Under the pieces are notes generated by a model. It was not told the DNA's origin. It ran no database searches and saw nothing but the letters and a program-made list of their open reading frames with translations. From positions 1 through 64,000 of the forward strand of contig CANRDN010000010.1 in assembly GCA_947629375.1 (NCBI GenBank): DNA of 64,000 nt, in the 5' to 3' direction. This document shows positions 28,983-39,168 of the stretch, piece after piece. Each line of letters starts with the position of its first letter. Within the stretch, counting starts at the first letter, position 1. This stretch comes from an uncultured Bacilli bacterium. GTDB taxonomy: Bacteria > Bacillota_I > Bacilli_A > RF39 > UBA660. The position numbers and the translations under genes are program-made.

Positions 28983-30128
28983 ATGGGGAATAGAAAGTTA
29001 GAGCATAGAACATTTGAAATGCTTGAGTACTACATAACTAAATTGAAAGCAAGTTATAATGACCTTTCTCGTTTGGGTGAAAAAAATGAAGTACTAGAGG
29101 CTGCTTTTGATGCTTATATAAACCAAATATATAGAAGAAATATTGCAAAGATATGTAATGTCAATGAAACTTTTATTAATGATGAAATATTAAAGTATAT
29201 TCAGTATGGTACAAAGTATGATGAGATAATGCCTGATGGAAGATATACGATGGCATATCGCCCTTTTACTAATGAAGAAGTTGTAGCAATCGTATTAAGA
29301 TATCTTGAAAATAACACTTTTTATCGTTATGAACCACAAGTTCCAAGTAATGTAAGGTCTCCTCTTGAAAATAGTCTTAAAAGTACGATGAATGTAGGTA
29401 CTGTTCAAAATACAAGTACTGATGTAACTCCTAAAGTTGAAACTGAGGATGCTCCTAGTGAAGAGCAAGAAACGGTACAAGATGAAGAAACAATAACTGA
29501 TATAACTTTAGGTGAAGATACTTATAAAAGTGATACTGATTATTCAGCTCTTGATGAAGTGGAAATTAATCCAGATGAACTTGTAGCAGTTGAAGAAAGT
29601 AAAATAGAAAATGTAGAAGAACCTACTAACCAGGAAGAGAACAAAATAGATGAGAAAGTTGAAGCACCTATAGAAGTTAAAGATGAAGCAAATGTTCAAG
29701 AAAAAGTAGAAGTAGCTAGTCCTCAACCAGAAGTAAAAGATGATAAAACCATACAAAATAATGAGACTTCTTTAGATTTAAATGCAAATACAAAAGACAA
29801 GATAAGTACTGTTCAAAAATATTGTGCAAAATTATATGAAGATTATTATAAATTAGGTATTAAGGATGATGCTAAATTCCAAAAGATAGCAGTAGAAGAG
29901 CAGAATCTTTATCGAAAAGCTATTGCTTTACTTATGGGAATAAAGGAAGAAGAAGTTAAAGACTTCGTTGTTAATTATGTTAAAGGTGGAATAACTTATA
30001 CGGAGACTAATGACAAAGATGAAAGTATAACAAAGATAAGGACTCTTACTGATGATGAAGCTTTACTTATTGCTAAAAATATTAACAATATGACGCAAGA
30101 ACAGGTAGTAGCATTGCTAAATAGTTAA
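28983..30128 (+). CDS. Hypothetical protein with acidic low-complexity middle flanked by two similar globular segments
   Basis: 381 aa; N- and C-terminal segments both carry YxxKL...Y..L..LG and ITYTE/GTKYDE motifs. Confidence 0.55.
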   Translation: MGNRKLEHRTFEMLEYYITKLKASYNDLSRLGEKNEVLEAAFDAYINQIYRRNIAKICNVNETFINDEILKYIQYGTKYDEIMPDGRYTMAYRPFTNEEVVAIVLRYLENNTFYRYEPQVPSNVRSPLENSLKSTMNVGTVQNTSTDVTPKVETEDAPSEEQETVQDEETITDITLGEDTYKSDTDYSALDEVEINPDELVAVEESKIENVEEPTNQEENKIDEKVEAPIEVKDEANVQEKVEVASPQPEVKDDKTIQNNETSLDLNANTKDKISTVQKYCAKLYEDYYKLGIKDDAKFQKIAVEEQNLYRKAIALLMGIKEEEVKDFVVNYVKGGITYTETNDKDESITKIRTLTDDEALLIAKNINNMTQEQVVALLNS

Positions 30129-30160
30129 TTTAGACTTATAATATCTTGCTGGAGGAACTT

Positions 30161-30421
30161 ATGGATCAAGAATACGATATTGAAAAATTAGTTAATGACA
30201 TTGATTTTGAGAAGAACTCTTTAGCATATATTAATGGAGAAATAGTTTTAACTAATAGAGAAGTTGAAATATTAAAAAGTCTAGACATTAATTATCAGGC
30301 ATATACTAGTATGTCTTCACTTATTAATGCTCTTGAAGAATATAGTGATGAAGATGAAGAAATAGAAGAAATACTAAAGGATATGGCAGATAGAAATTAT
30401 TATTTGAATGTCAATAAGTAA
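30161..30421 (+). CDS. Hypothetical protein
   Basis: ctggagg SD before ATG 30161. Confidence 0.55.
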   Translation: MDQEYDIEKLVNDIDFEKNSLAYINGEIVLTNREVEILKSLDINYQAYTSMSSLINALEEYSDEDEEIEEILKDMADRNYYLNVNK

Positions 30422-30490
30422 TAATTTCTTTTTTTGTAACTTTATTGTAACTTTCGTATGTTACTCTTAATTTAAGAAAGGAAAGATTAT

Positions 30491-31159
30491 ATGGAAATCG
30501 TTAAAGTAGAAAGTTTAACAAAAGTATATGGAAAAGATAACACTAAAGTAGTAGCACTTGATAATGTCTCATTTAGTGTTGAACAAGGAGAGTTTGTTGC
30601 TATTGTAGGTGCTAGTGGTAGTGGAAAATCAACTCTTTTACATTTGCTTGGTGGTGTTGATAGACCAACGAGTGGAAAAGTATTTATAGGAGGAAAAAAC
30701 ATTTATGAATTAAGTGATGATAAACTTGCTATCTTTAGAAGAAGAGAAGTAGGTCTAATCTATCAGTTTTATAACTTGATTCCTGTATTAAATGTTGAAG
30801 AAAATATTACTTTACCACTTGATTTGGACAATAAAAGTGTAGAACCTGAAAGACTTAATAACTTAATTAAGTTACTGGGATTAAGCAATAGAAAAAATCA
30901 TTTACCTAATGAACTTTCTGGTGGACAACAACAAAGAGTATCAATAGGAAGAGCTCTTATTACTCATCCATCAGTCGTTTTAGCAGATGAACCAACCGGA
31001 AACCTTGACTCTAAAAGTAGTGATGAAATAATGACACTTTTAAAAAGAAGTAATGAAGAATACAAACAGACAATAATTATGATAACTCACAATATGGAAC
31101 TTGCTAAGGTTGCCGATAGAATAATTGTTCTTGAAGATGGTCATATAAAGGAGAATTAG
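30491..31159 (+). CDS. ABC transporter ATP-binding protein (MacB/BceA-type)
   Basis: Walker A GASGSGKST, signature LSGGQQQR, Walker B VVLADEPTGNLDS. Confidence 0.92.
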   Translation: MEIVKVESLTKVYGKDNTKVVALDNVSFSVEQGEFVAIVGASGSGKSTLLHLLGGVDRPTSGKVFIGGKNIYELSDDKLAIFRRREVGLIYQFYNLIPVLNVEENITLPLDLDNKSVEPERLNNLIKLLGLSNRKNHLPNELSGGQQQRVSIGRALITHPSVVLADEPTGNLDSKSSDEIMTLLKRSNEEYKQTIIMITHNMELAKVADRIIVLEDGHIKEN

Positions 31160-31160
31160 T

Positions 31161-33650
31161 ATGAAGATACTTAAAAAACTCGTAATAAAAGACTTAAAAT
31201 TAAACAAAAAAAGAACAATTGGAACGCTTGTTGGAATAATACTATCTTGTGCCTTAATAATGGTTGTCGGTGGAATGTTTTTCACTGGCCAAAATAGTTT
31301 AATGCAAAGTGAAATAAATAATGGTGGCTACTGGCACATAAGACTTAGAAATGTCGATGAAAAAACAGTAGATGAAATAAAAACAACCCGCTTATTTAGT
31401 GATGTAACATCTATCTATAATGTCGGATATACATATTATGAAAAAGAGTATAATTTCACTGGAGATATATATTCAATGGATAAGAAAACATTCGATAAAC
31501 TAGGTTACTCACTATTACAAGGAGAGTTTCCTAAAGACGAAAATGAAATATTAATTAATAGATATTTTCAAAGTATATATTCACTAAAAGTTGGAGATTA
31601 TTTTGATTTAGAGGTTGGGGACTTAGAAAATGATGATATTTATTCAAATCAGGATCTTCAAAATTCCACAACTAGAAAAGTTAAAATAGTAGGTATTGTT
31701 AATAGATATAACGATATTATAACGACAAATTTAAAAAGTGATAAATATATATCTTATTTAGCTTTAGAAAATCCAAGTGACTATAAAGAAGATATAAGTA
31801 GCTTTTTAGGAGTATCAGATTATAAAAGTGAACATTCTAAAAAATATAAAAGTTATGAAGTTAATGAGAATTTATTAAGATGGGAAGTATTTGATTTTTC
31901 AGATGATGTACTAAGAGTTCTAACTACTATGGTAGGAATCATTATCTTTGTAATTCTTGTAACAAGTATTTTCTCAATTAGAAACTCATTTGCTATTTCG
32001 ATAACGGAAAAGTTAAAGATGTTTGGAATGGTATCTAGTGTAGGTGCCACTAAAAAACAAATAAGGAAAATGGTTCTATATGAAGGACTAGTTCTAGGTC
32101 TTGTCGGTGTTACATCTGGAGTACTACTTGGACTTTTAGTAACCGTATCGTTAACTTGGATTATAAATACAATTGCGGAAAGTGCTAGTCTTTTTGGTGA
32201 AGGAATGAGTTTAGTTTATAAGTTTTCCTTTATTCCAATAATTATCTCAGTTGTACTAAGTTTCTTAATTATTTACTTATCTCTATTATCAAGTGCTTTT
32301 AGAGCAAGTAGAGTAAGTCCTTTAAATAATATTAGAAATTCCGATAATTTAAAGAGTAAAAAGTTAAAAACACCAAAACTTATTAAAAAGATATTTGGAA
32401 TAGGTGGAGTACTTTCATATAAAAACTTAAAAAGAAGTAAAAAGAAATATCGTGTAACAATTATTTCTCTTACTGTAAGTATCTTTATCTTCATAGTCGT
32501 ATCAACATTCATCGAGTACACCCTAGATATTGTGCACACTGAATTAGTAGAGACAAATTACAATGTAGCAGTATACATAGAAGGAACACCTGAACAAGAA
32601 AAAGATGGAATTAAAAACTTAAATGAATTAATTGATAAAGTATCAAAATTAGAAACACCTTATATAGAGTATAGAATTTCATATGATGACAATAGTTTTT
32701 CACCAGAATTAAAGTGTGATTCACATATATTAGATAAAGATAATTGTTATGGTGATGATAAATTTAATATAAACTTTATGTTATATAATGACGCTGCTTT
32801 TAAAGAATATGCAGAAAGAATTGGACTTAACTATAAAGATGTAAAAGATACAGTAATACTTGTTAATGAAGTAGAAGATTATTCATCAGATAAGAAAAAT
32901 GCAACAATAAAATTAACAAATTATAAAAAGGGAGATCCTATAACTTTATATAACTATTTATATGGAAATGAAGAAAATAGTATAGAAAAGTATGAATTTA
33001 CTGTAGGTGGTGTTACTAAAGAACTTCCAATTGGTGGTTACGATACTAATGTTTTAACTGTGGTTGGAAGAGAAGGATATTTTGAAGAATTAGGAGTAGA
33101 TGCAATTCCTTTAACACTTTATTTTGATTCAGATGAACCTTATGATTTAGTTACTAATATTAAAGAATTGTCAGATGAAAACAAAACAACTATCTATATT
33201 GAAAATATAGAAGAACAAGCTTCTCAAATGAGATCAATGCTTTTAATCGTATCAATAATTGTCTATGGCTTTATAATTGTCGTAACATTAATTGGAGTAT
33301 CCAGTGTATTTAATACGATAAACTCTAATATGTTATTAAGAAGTAAAGACTTTGCTACTTTAAAGAGTGTGGGAATGACTAAAAAAGAATTCAATAATAT
33401 GATTAATCTAGAAGCAATATTCTATTCATTTAAGAGTTTAGTCTATGGACTTGTCCTAGGTTTAATCGGAAGTAGAGTAATCTTTGAACTATTTACAGAT
33501 GATTACGAATTCCCATATAAATTACCAACTACATCGATATTTGTTTGTATTATATTTATAGTTATAATAGTACTAATGATAATGAAATACTCAATTGGTA
33601 AGATTAGAAAACAAAATATCATTGAAACAATAAGAAATAATAACATATAA
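31161..33650 (+). CDS. ABC transporter permease (FtsX/BceB-type, two FtsX domains)
   Basis: 829 aa, FtsX-like segments and large extracellular loop. Confidence 0.85.
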   Translation: MKILKKLVIKDLKLNKKRTIGTLVGIILSCALIMVVGGMFFTGQNSLMQSEINNGGYWHIRLRNVDEKTVDEIKTTRLFSDVTSIYNVGYTYYEKEYNFTGDIYSMDKKTFDKLGYSLLQGEFPKDENEILINRYFQSIYSLKVGDYFDLEVGDLENDDIYSNQDLQNSTTRKVKIVGIVNRYNDIITTNLKSDKYISYLALENPSDYKEDISSFLGVSDYKSEHSKKYKSYEVNENLLRWEVFDFSDDVLRVLTTMVGIIIFVILVTSIFSIRNSFAISITEKLKMFGMVSSVGATKKQIRKMVLYEGLVLGLVGVTSGVLLGLLVTVSLTWIINTIAESASLFGEGMSLVYKFSFIPIIISVVLSFLIIYLSLLSSAFRASRVSPLNNIRNSDNLKSKKLKTPKLIKKIFGIGGVLSYKNLKRSKKKYRVTIISLTVSIFIFIVVSTFIEYTLDIVHTELVETNYNVAVYIEGTPEQEKDGIKNLNELIDKVSKLETPYIEYRISYDDNSFSPELKCDSHILDKDNCYGDDKFNINFMLYNDAAFKEYAERIGLNYKDVKDTVILVNEVEDYSSDKKNATIKLTNYKKGDPITLYNYLYGNEENSIEKYEFTVGGVTKELPIGGYDTNVLTVVGREGYFEELGVDAIPLTLYFDSDEPYDLVTNIKELSDENKTTIYIENIEEQASQMRSMLLIVSIIVYGFIIVVTLIGVSSVFNTINSNMLLRSKDFATLKSVGMTKKEFNNMINLEAIFYSFKSLVYGLVLGLIGSRVIFELFTDDYEFPYKLPTTSIFVCIIFIVIIVLMIMKYSIGKIRKQNIIETIRNNNI

Positions 33651-33672
33651 AGGCATCTATAAGATGCTTTTA
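33651..33672 (+). terminator. Possible terminator/hairpin
   Basis: AAGGCATCT-ata-AGATGCTTTT. Confidence 0.45.
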
Positions 33673-33688
33673 TATATGGAGGTGTAAA

Positions 33689-34822
33689 ATGAAAAAATTT
33701 ATATCTTTTATAAAGAGACACTATAAAATATTTATAATACTTTTACTATTCGTTTTTCTTTTGATAGGTATCTACTTTTACTTTACTGGAACTTTTCACG
33801 AACTATCTACTTACATAATGAAAAACTTTAAAGAAGTTACTCATAGAGAGTTAGATATAAGAGAAAAATATAGTGATGAAAATGGAATAATATATGAAAT
33901 TCATAATGAAGAAAACACAGATTTTAAAATATTACAGTTAACTGATTTACATCTTGGTGGATCACGAGCTAGTTACGATAAAGATATTAAAGCTTTAAAT
34001 GCCGTATATAAATTAATTAATTAATTAATTAATTATACAAAGCCTGATTTTATTGTAATAACAGGGGATATGTTATTTGTATCTTTATTAAGTAGAAATG
34101 TTAACAATAAATCGGCAGCAGTAGACCTTAAAACATTTATGGATAATGTTGGGATTCCTTGGACTTTCGTTTTAGGAAATCACGATTCGGAGTTTTATAA
34201 TCTTTATGATAATGATGAGTTAAAAGATATCTTTAAACAAGGAGAAGATGATTTGTTACTTGAACCAACTAAAATAGAAGGAAATAGTGATACTAAAGAT
34301 CAAGTTATTCTTTTATATAATGGTGAAAAAGTAAATACATCACTAATATTTATGGATTCTGAATATTTAATAGAAAATCCTAAAACAGCAATTGATTGGT
34401 ACTCTAAAGTAATAGATAAAGTAAACGAAGATAATAGTAAAAATGTTCCTTCAATGTTATTTATGCACTATCCTTTATATGAGTTTGAAGAAGCTTACAA
34501 GAAGTATGAAAAAAATGAAGAAGATGTGGAATTTATCTACGGAAAGAAAAGAGAAAACATTTGTTACGAAGAAAAAACTGATTTATTTAAGACAGTCTTA
34601 GAAAAAGGTAGTACGAAAGCAATATTTGTAGGTCACGACCATCTAAACGATTTTTCTCTTAATTATAAAGGTGTAAGATTAACTTATGGAAAATCAATTG
34701 ACTACATAACTTATTTTGGAATAGGAAACAAATCTGAACAAAGAGGTGCTACTCTTATAACAATTAAAGATGATTCTAGCTTTGAAATTGAACCAATCAA
34801 ACTTGTGGATATCGAAAAGTAA
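33689..34822 (+). pseudogene. Metallophosphoesterase interrupted by in-frame TAA in an (ATTA)6 repeat (possible phase-variable gene)
   Basis: ORFs 33689-34024 and 34070-34822 are in the same frame; DLHLGG / DFIVITGD / GNHD / GHDH motifs span both. Confidence 0.85.
34012..34035 (+). repeat. Tetranucleotide simple sequence repeat (ATTA)x6
   Basis: Direct reading: aa(atta)6tac. Confidence 0.98.
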
Positions 34823-34874
34823 TCTATCTATTCAAAAGAAGAAAATTGATTTATACTATTTTTAGGAGGCAGTT

Positions 34875-35519
34875 ATGATTTTACTTGTCGAAGATAATGA
34901 AAATATTTCTAAAGGTTTAAAGTTTTCATTAGAAGAAAATAATTACTCTGTATTAGTTAAAGATAGAATAAAAACAGCTATTGAATGTTTAACTAGTGAT
35001 ATAGACCTTATTATTCTTGATGTGTCCCTTCCAGATGGTAATGGCTTTGACTTCTATGAAGATTACATCAAAGATAAAAATATAAGTACAATCTTTTTAA
35101 CTGCTAAAGATAGTGAAGAAGATATTGTAAAAGGACTAAATCTAGGAGCAGACGACTATCTAACAAAACCATTTTCTACTAAAGAATTACTAGCAAGAAT
35201 CAATAGAATCATTAAAAAGAACAAAAGAAATAACATAATAAAAGTAAAAAATATCTCTTTTGATATCGATAAAATGGAAGTTTATAAAGATAATGAGAAG
35301 ATAAATTTAACTAGTCTTGAACTTAACATCTTAAATCTTTTATTTGTGAACCTTAATAAAATTGTAACAAGAGAAATGATATTAGAAAAAATCTGGGAAT
35401 GGACAGGAAATGATGTCGATGATCACACGATAACGGTTTACTTAAAAAGAATAAAAGATAAAATAGATGAAGACTTTATTACTACTATTAAGAAAGTAGG
35501 GTATAGAATAGATGGATAA
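34875..35519 (+). CDS. OmpR-family response regulator
   Basis: LVEDNENISKGL receiver, DVSLPDGNGF, winged-helix C-terminus. Confidence 0.92.
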   Translation: MILLVEDNENISKGLKFSLEENNYSVLVKDRIKTAIECLTSDIDLIILDVSLPDGNGFDFYEDYIKDKNISTIFLTAKDSEEDIVKGLNLGADDYLTKPFSTKELLARINRIIKKNKRNNIIKVKNISFDIDKMEVYKDNEKINLTSLELNILNLLFVNLNKIVTREMILEKIWEWTGNDVDDHTITVYLKRIKDKIDEDFITTIKKVGYRIDG

Positions 35520-36714
35520 CAAAGAATACTTAAAAAAGACACTTATAAAAACTATCATCTTATTTGTTTTATTCCTAATAACTTTGCTAATAGTAAATAA
35601 AATGTTCTATCAAAAATATACTGATAATTACAACAATAAAATAGCAGAAATTATCTATAAAATTAAAGAAAAATATCCAAATGTATCTAATAAAGAAATT
35701 GGAGAAATATTAAACTCAAAAGAAAATAAGATAAATTTAAAAGATTATGGAATAACTAATGAAAGTGTTATCATCGAAAATGACAATTTAAATAAAGAAT
35801 CACTTGTTGTAAATGTTTCCTTGTCTCTAGTCTTCTTTATCCTTTTAGTTTCACTATACTTAAAGTACTCTAAATATAAGGATTCTAAAGTAAAAGAAAT
35901 AAATGATATGATTGAAGAAGTATCGATGGGAAATTATAAAGTTGATTTTGAAAATAAAAGTGAAGATGAGTTGTCGATTTTTAGAGATAATTTGTTTAAA
36001 ATAACTTTAAAGCTTAAAGAAGAAAGTGAAAACTCTTTAAAAGATAAGAAAGAATTAAAAGAAAACTTAGAAAACATTTCTCATCAGTTAAAGACACCAC
36101 TTACTGCTATGTCGATATCAATAGATAATATTTTAGATAACAATAATCTAAAAGAAGATAAAAAAAGAGAGTTTTTATTAGATATTAAAAAAGAAATTAA
36201 TAATATTAACTTTTTAATTAAAGAACTTCTGAATCTTTCTAGGTTTGATGCTAATGTCGTGGTATTTGAAAGAAAAGAAAATGATGTTTTAAAAATTGTT
36301 AAGGAAGCTGAAAAAAGAGTAGATTTAATAAGAGATTTAAAAAATATCGAGATAGTTACTAAAGGTAAAAGTGAGAAATTATTCTGTGATTTTAACTGGG
36401 AAGTAGAAGCTCTATCAAATATTATTAAAAATGCTTTAGAACACTCTTTAAACGATAGTAAAATAAATATCGATATCGAAAGAAATAGTGCATTCTTAAG
36501 TATTAAAGTCACTAATTATGGAACTACGATAGATAAGAAAGACATAGAAAACATTTTTAAAAGATTTTATAATGGTAAGAATAGTATCAAAGATAGTGTC
36601 GGTATTGGACTTTCTCTTACTAAGTCGATAATCGAAAAAGATAATGGTAAAATAACAGTCGAAAGTAAAGATAATAAGACTACTTTTGAAATTAAATACT
36701 TTAACTTCAATTAA
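35512..36714 (+). CDS. Sensor histidine kinase
   Basis: NISHQLKTPLTAM H-box, N-box NIIKNALEH, GIGLSLTKSI. Confidence 0.92.
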   Translation: MDNKEYLKKTLIKTIILFVLFLITLLIVNKMFYQKYTDNYNNKIAEIIYKIKEKYPNVSNKEIGEILNSKENKINLKDYGITNESVIIENDNLNKESLVVNVSLSLVFFILLVSLYLKYSKYKDSKVKEINDMIEEVSMGNYKVDFENKSEDELSIFRDNLFKITLKLKEESENSLKDKKELKENLENISHQLKTPLTAMSISIDNILDNNNLKEDKKREFLLDIKKEINNINFLIKELLNLSRFDANVVVFERKENDVLKIVKEAEKRVDLIRDLKNIEIVTKGKSEKLFCDFNWEVEALSNIIKNALEHSLNDSKINIDIERNSAFLSIKVTNYGTTIDKKDIENIFKRFYNGKNSIKDSVGIGLSLTKSIIEKDNGKITVESKDNKTTFEIKYFNFN

Positions 36715-36794
36715 AGTGTAAATAGGGGGTAAATACTTATAGATTATTTACTCTTTTTTTTGTATAATAGTGGTGCAAAGATAGAGGTGAAAGT

Positions 36795-37667
36795 ATGATT
36801 TTAGGATTAGTCTTTGCCATTTTAGTAGCTATCTTTTGGTCTATAGGAGAAGTTACATATACGAAACTTTCAAATAAAGTAGAAAGAGAAAATGTTTACT
36901 TTTATCAATATTTATTTAGATCAATTATCTACTTAGCTGTAGTAATTATCTTTGATATAGGTCTTTTTAAAACTTTTGATTTTTCCCATTTACTCGTTTT
37001 TTTGCCAATTATTTTATGTGATTTAGTAGCGTCTTATGTCGTAAATATTGCTGTTAGAAATGGTAAATTATCAGTTGTAAGTCCCATTATGGCAGCATAC
37101 CCAATAATCGATATATTATTAGGTATAGTTCTTTTAAAAGAGAAAATATCATTTTTAGAAATTGGTCTAGCAACAATTATTACTCTTGCAATTGTGGTAC
37201 TGGCAAGAAGTGAGAAGAAGACAAAAAGAGCACCACATCCTTTAAGGGGAATATTTTTCTCTTTAGTGTATATGTTCTTAATTGCATTTTCCACATACTT
37301 TGAGAAGAATGCATATATTGGGGATTTCTCTGTTTTTGAACTTTATTACTATAAAGGATTAGTGTATCTTTTAACTAGTGGAATGTTTATGCTTATTATT
37401 GGTATTACACCTGTTAGATTAAAGAAAGTAAACTGGGATATTGTAAAGGGATCTGCAATTACACCTATAGGTAATATTCTTTATTCATTTGCTCTTAATT
37501 TTGGAAATATGATTGTCGTAACACCGGTCAGTTCGATGTACACAGTACTTACTAATTTTTTAAGTAGAAAAGTTTTAAAAGAGAAGATATCATTTAAAGA
37601 AAGTATTTGTATTACTTTGATACTTTTATGCACACTGTTGTTAATAATATGTGGAATTATCTTATAA
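36795..37667 (+). CDS. EamA/DMT-family transporter
   Basis: About 10 TM helices, two EamA halves. Confidence 0.78.
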   Translation: MILGLVFAILVAIFWSIGEVTYTKLSNKVERENVYFYQYLFRSIIYLAVVIIFDIGLFKTFDFSHLLVFLPIILCDLVASYVVNIAVRNGKLSVVSPIMAAYPIIDILLGIVLLKEKISFLEIGLATIITLAIVVLARSEKKTKRAPHPLRGIFFSLVYMFLIAFSTYFEKNAYIGDFSVFELYYYKGLVYLLTSGMFMLIIGITPVRLKKVNWDIVKGSAITPIGNILYSFALNFGNMIVVTPVSSMYTVLTNFLSRKVLKEKISFKESICITLILLCTLLLIICGIIL

Positions 37668-37679
37668 AGGTGGGATTTT

Positions 37680-38588
37680 ATGTACGATATTATAATTATA
37701 GGTGGAGGAATTGCAGGTCTTACTTCAGCGATTTATGCATCTCGTGCTTCTAAAAAAGTTTTAGTACTTGAGGCTTTATCTTATGGTGGTGAAATAATTA
37801 ACTCTATAGATATTGAAAACTATCCAGGATTGTTCCACATCTCAGGAGTAGAACTTGCTAATAGACTTTATAATCAAGCAAAAGAGTTAAATGCTGAAAT
37901 AAAGTTTGAAAAAGTAGAAAAAATTACTGACGATAAAATTAAAGAAGTTGTAACAAATAAAAATGTCTATAAGACAAAGAGTGTTATAATTGCAACAGGT
38001 TTAAAAAGAAGAAAACTTGCTCTTCAAAATGAAGAAGTGTTACTTGGAAAAGGTGTGTCTTACTGTGCAACTTGTGACGGGAACTTTTATAAAGATAAAG
38101 ATGTCGCAGTGGTAGGGGGAGGTAACACTGCCTTAGAAGATGCCCTATACCTAAGTAATATTGCTAAAACTGTTTATCTAATTCATCGAAGAGATACTTT
38201 TAGAGGAGACTTAAAGACTTTAAATCTTCTTAAAGAAAAAGAAAATGTTAAAATAATTTTAAATAGTAAGATAACTAAAATTGTTGGAGAAAATATTTTA
38301 GAAAGTATTGAAATAACAAACAATGAAAATGTTATCGACACCCTTAATATAAGTGGTCTATTTATAGCCATTGGGTTTGCACCAGAAAATGAACTTTTTA
38401 AAGATTTAATTAATCTTGATAACAACAACTACATAATTGCCGGTGAAGACTGCAAGACAAATAAAGATGGTATTTTTGTAGCAGGGGATATTAGAACTAA
38501 AGAAGTAAGACAACTTGTTACTGCTGCAAGTGATGGAGCGGTGGCAGCAACGAATGCTATTAAGTATGTGAACAGTCTAGATTTTTAA
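37680..38588 (+). CDS. trxB: Thioredoxin-disulfide reductase
   Basis: IIGGGIAGLTSAIYASRA; CATCDGNFY; NAD-binding GGGNTA. Confidence 0.92.
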   Translation: MYDIIIIGGGIAGLTSAIYASRASKKVLVLEALSYGGEIINSIDIENYPGLFHISGVELANRLYNQAKELNAEIKFEKVEKITDDKIKEVVTNKNVYKTKSVIIATGLKRRKLALQNEEVLLGKGVSYCATCDGNFYKDKDVAVVGGGNTALEDALYLSNIAKTVYLIHRRDTFRGDLKTLNLLKEKENVKIILNSKITKIVGENILESIEITNNENVIDTLNISGLFIAIGFAPENELFKDLINLDNNNYIIAGEDCKTNKDGIFVAGDIRTKEVRQLVTAASDGAVAATNAIKYVNSLDF

Positions 38589-39077
38589 ACAAGAAATAGC
38601 AAAATCTATTATGAAACAAATTAATACTAAGTAAGTGATGATACTTGGTATTTTTTTAATTATTTTATCCGTAATCGGCTTTAAAAGATAGATAACGACT
38701 AAAGACATAATTCCCCAAATAAAACTTATTTCAAGTGCAATATAGGGTCCTATATTAAATTTGAGTTTTGAATAATCCCAAAATATTTTTCCAGTTATAA
38801 ACTCGATTAAATAGCCACCCACAAACTCTAAGGCTGTAAGAATAAAAGCTGATATTAAAAAAACTAAAATTATTTTTATAAACCTTTTAACTTTAATTCT
38901 GTTAAAAACGAATCTCATAATGGCAATAATAAGACATACACCAAATCCATAAATAGGTATATAAGTTCCATAAAGAAAACCATTATTCATATTTGGAAAA
39001 AAGAATAATTTCATAAGAGTTTCAAACACGAAACCTAATATAGAATAAATTAAAAAAGTATTAATATAATATTTCAA
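38577..39077 (-). CDS. PF06541-like membrane protein
   Basis: SILGFVFETLMKL...GFLYGTYIPIYGFG...WDYS, similar to 17031-17744. Confidence 0.65.
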   Translation of the reverse strand: MKYYINTFLIYSILGFVFETLMKLFFFPNMNNGFLYGTYIPIYGFGVCLIIAIMRFVFNRIKVKRFIKIILVFLISAFILTALEFVGGYLIEFITGKIFWDYSKLKFNIGPYIALEISFIWGIMSLVVIYLLKPITDKIIKKIPSIITYLVLICFIIDFAISCLKI

Positions 39078-39168
39078 TTAACTCACCTAGTTATATTGTT
39101 TACCAAAGTATTTATTTTATAATCTTTAAAAATATAGAGATATTTGTTATAATAAGCTCGGTGATTAT

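Noticed and set aside
34012-34035. Treating 33689..34024 and 34070..34822 as two independent genes
   Set aside because: Same frame, catalytic motifs are split between them, and removing 12 bp of repeat restores one continuous phosphoesterase.
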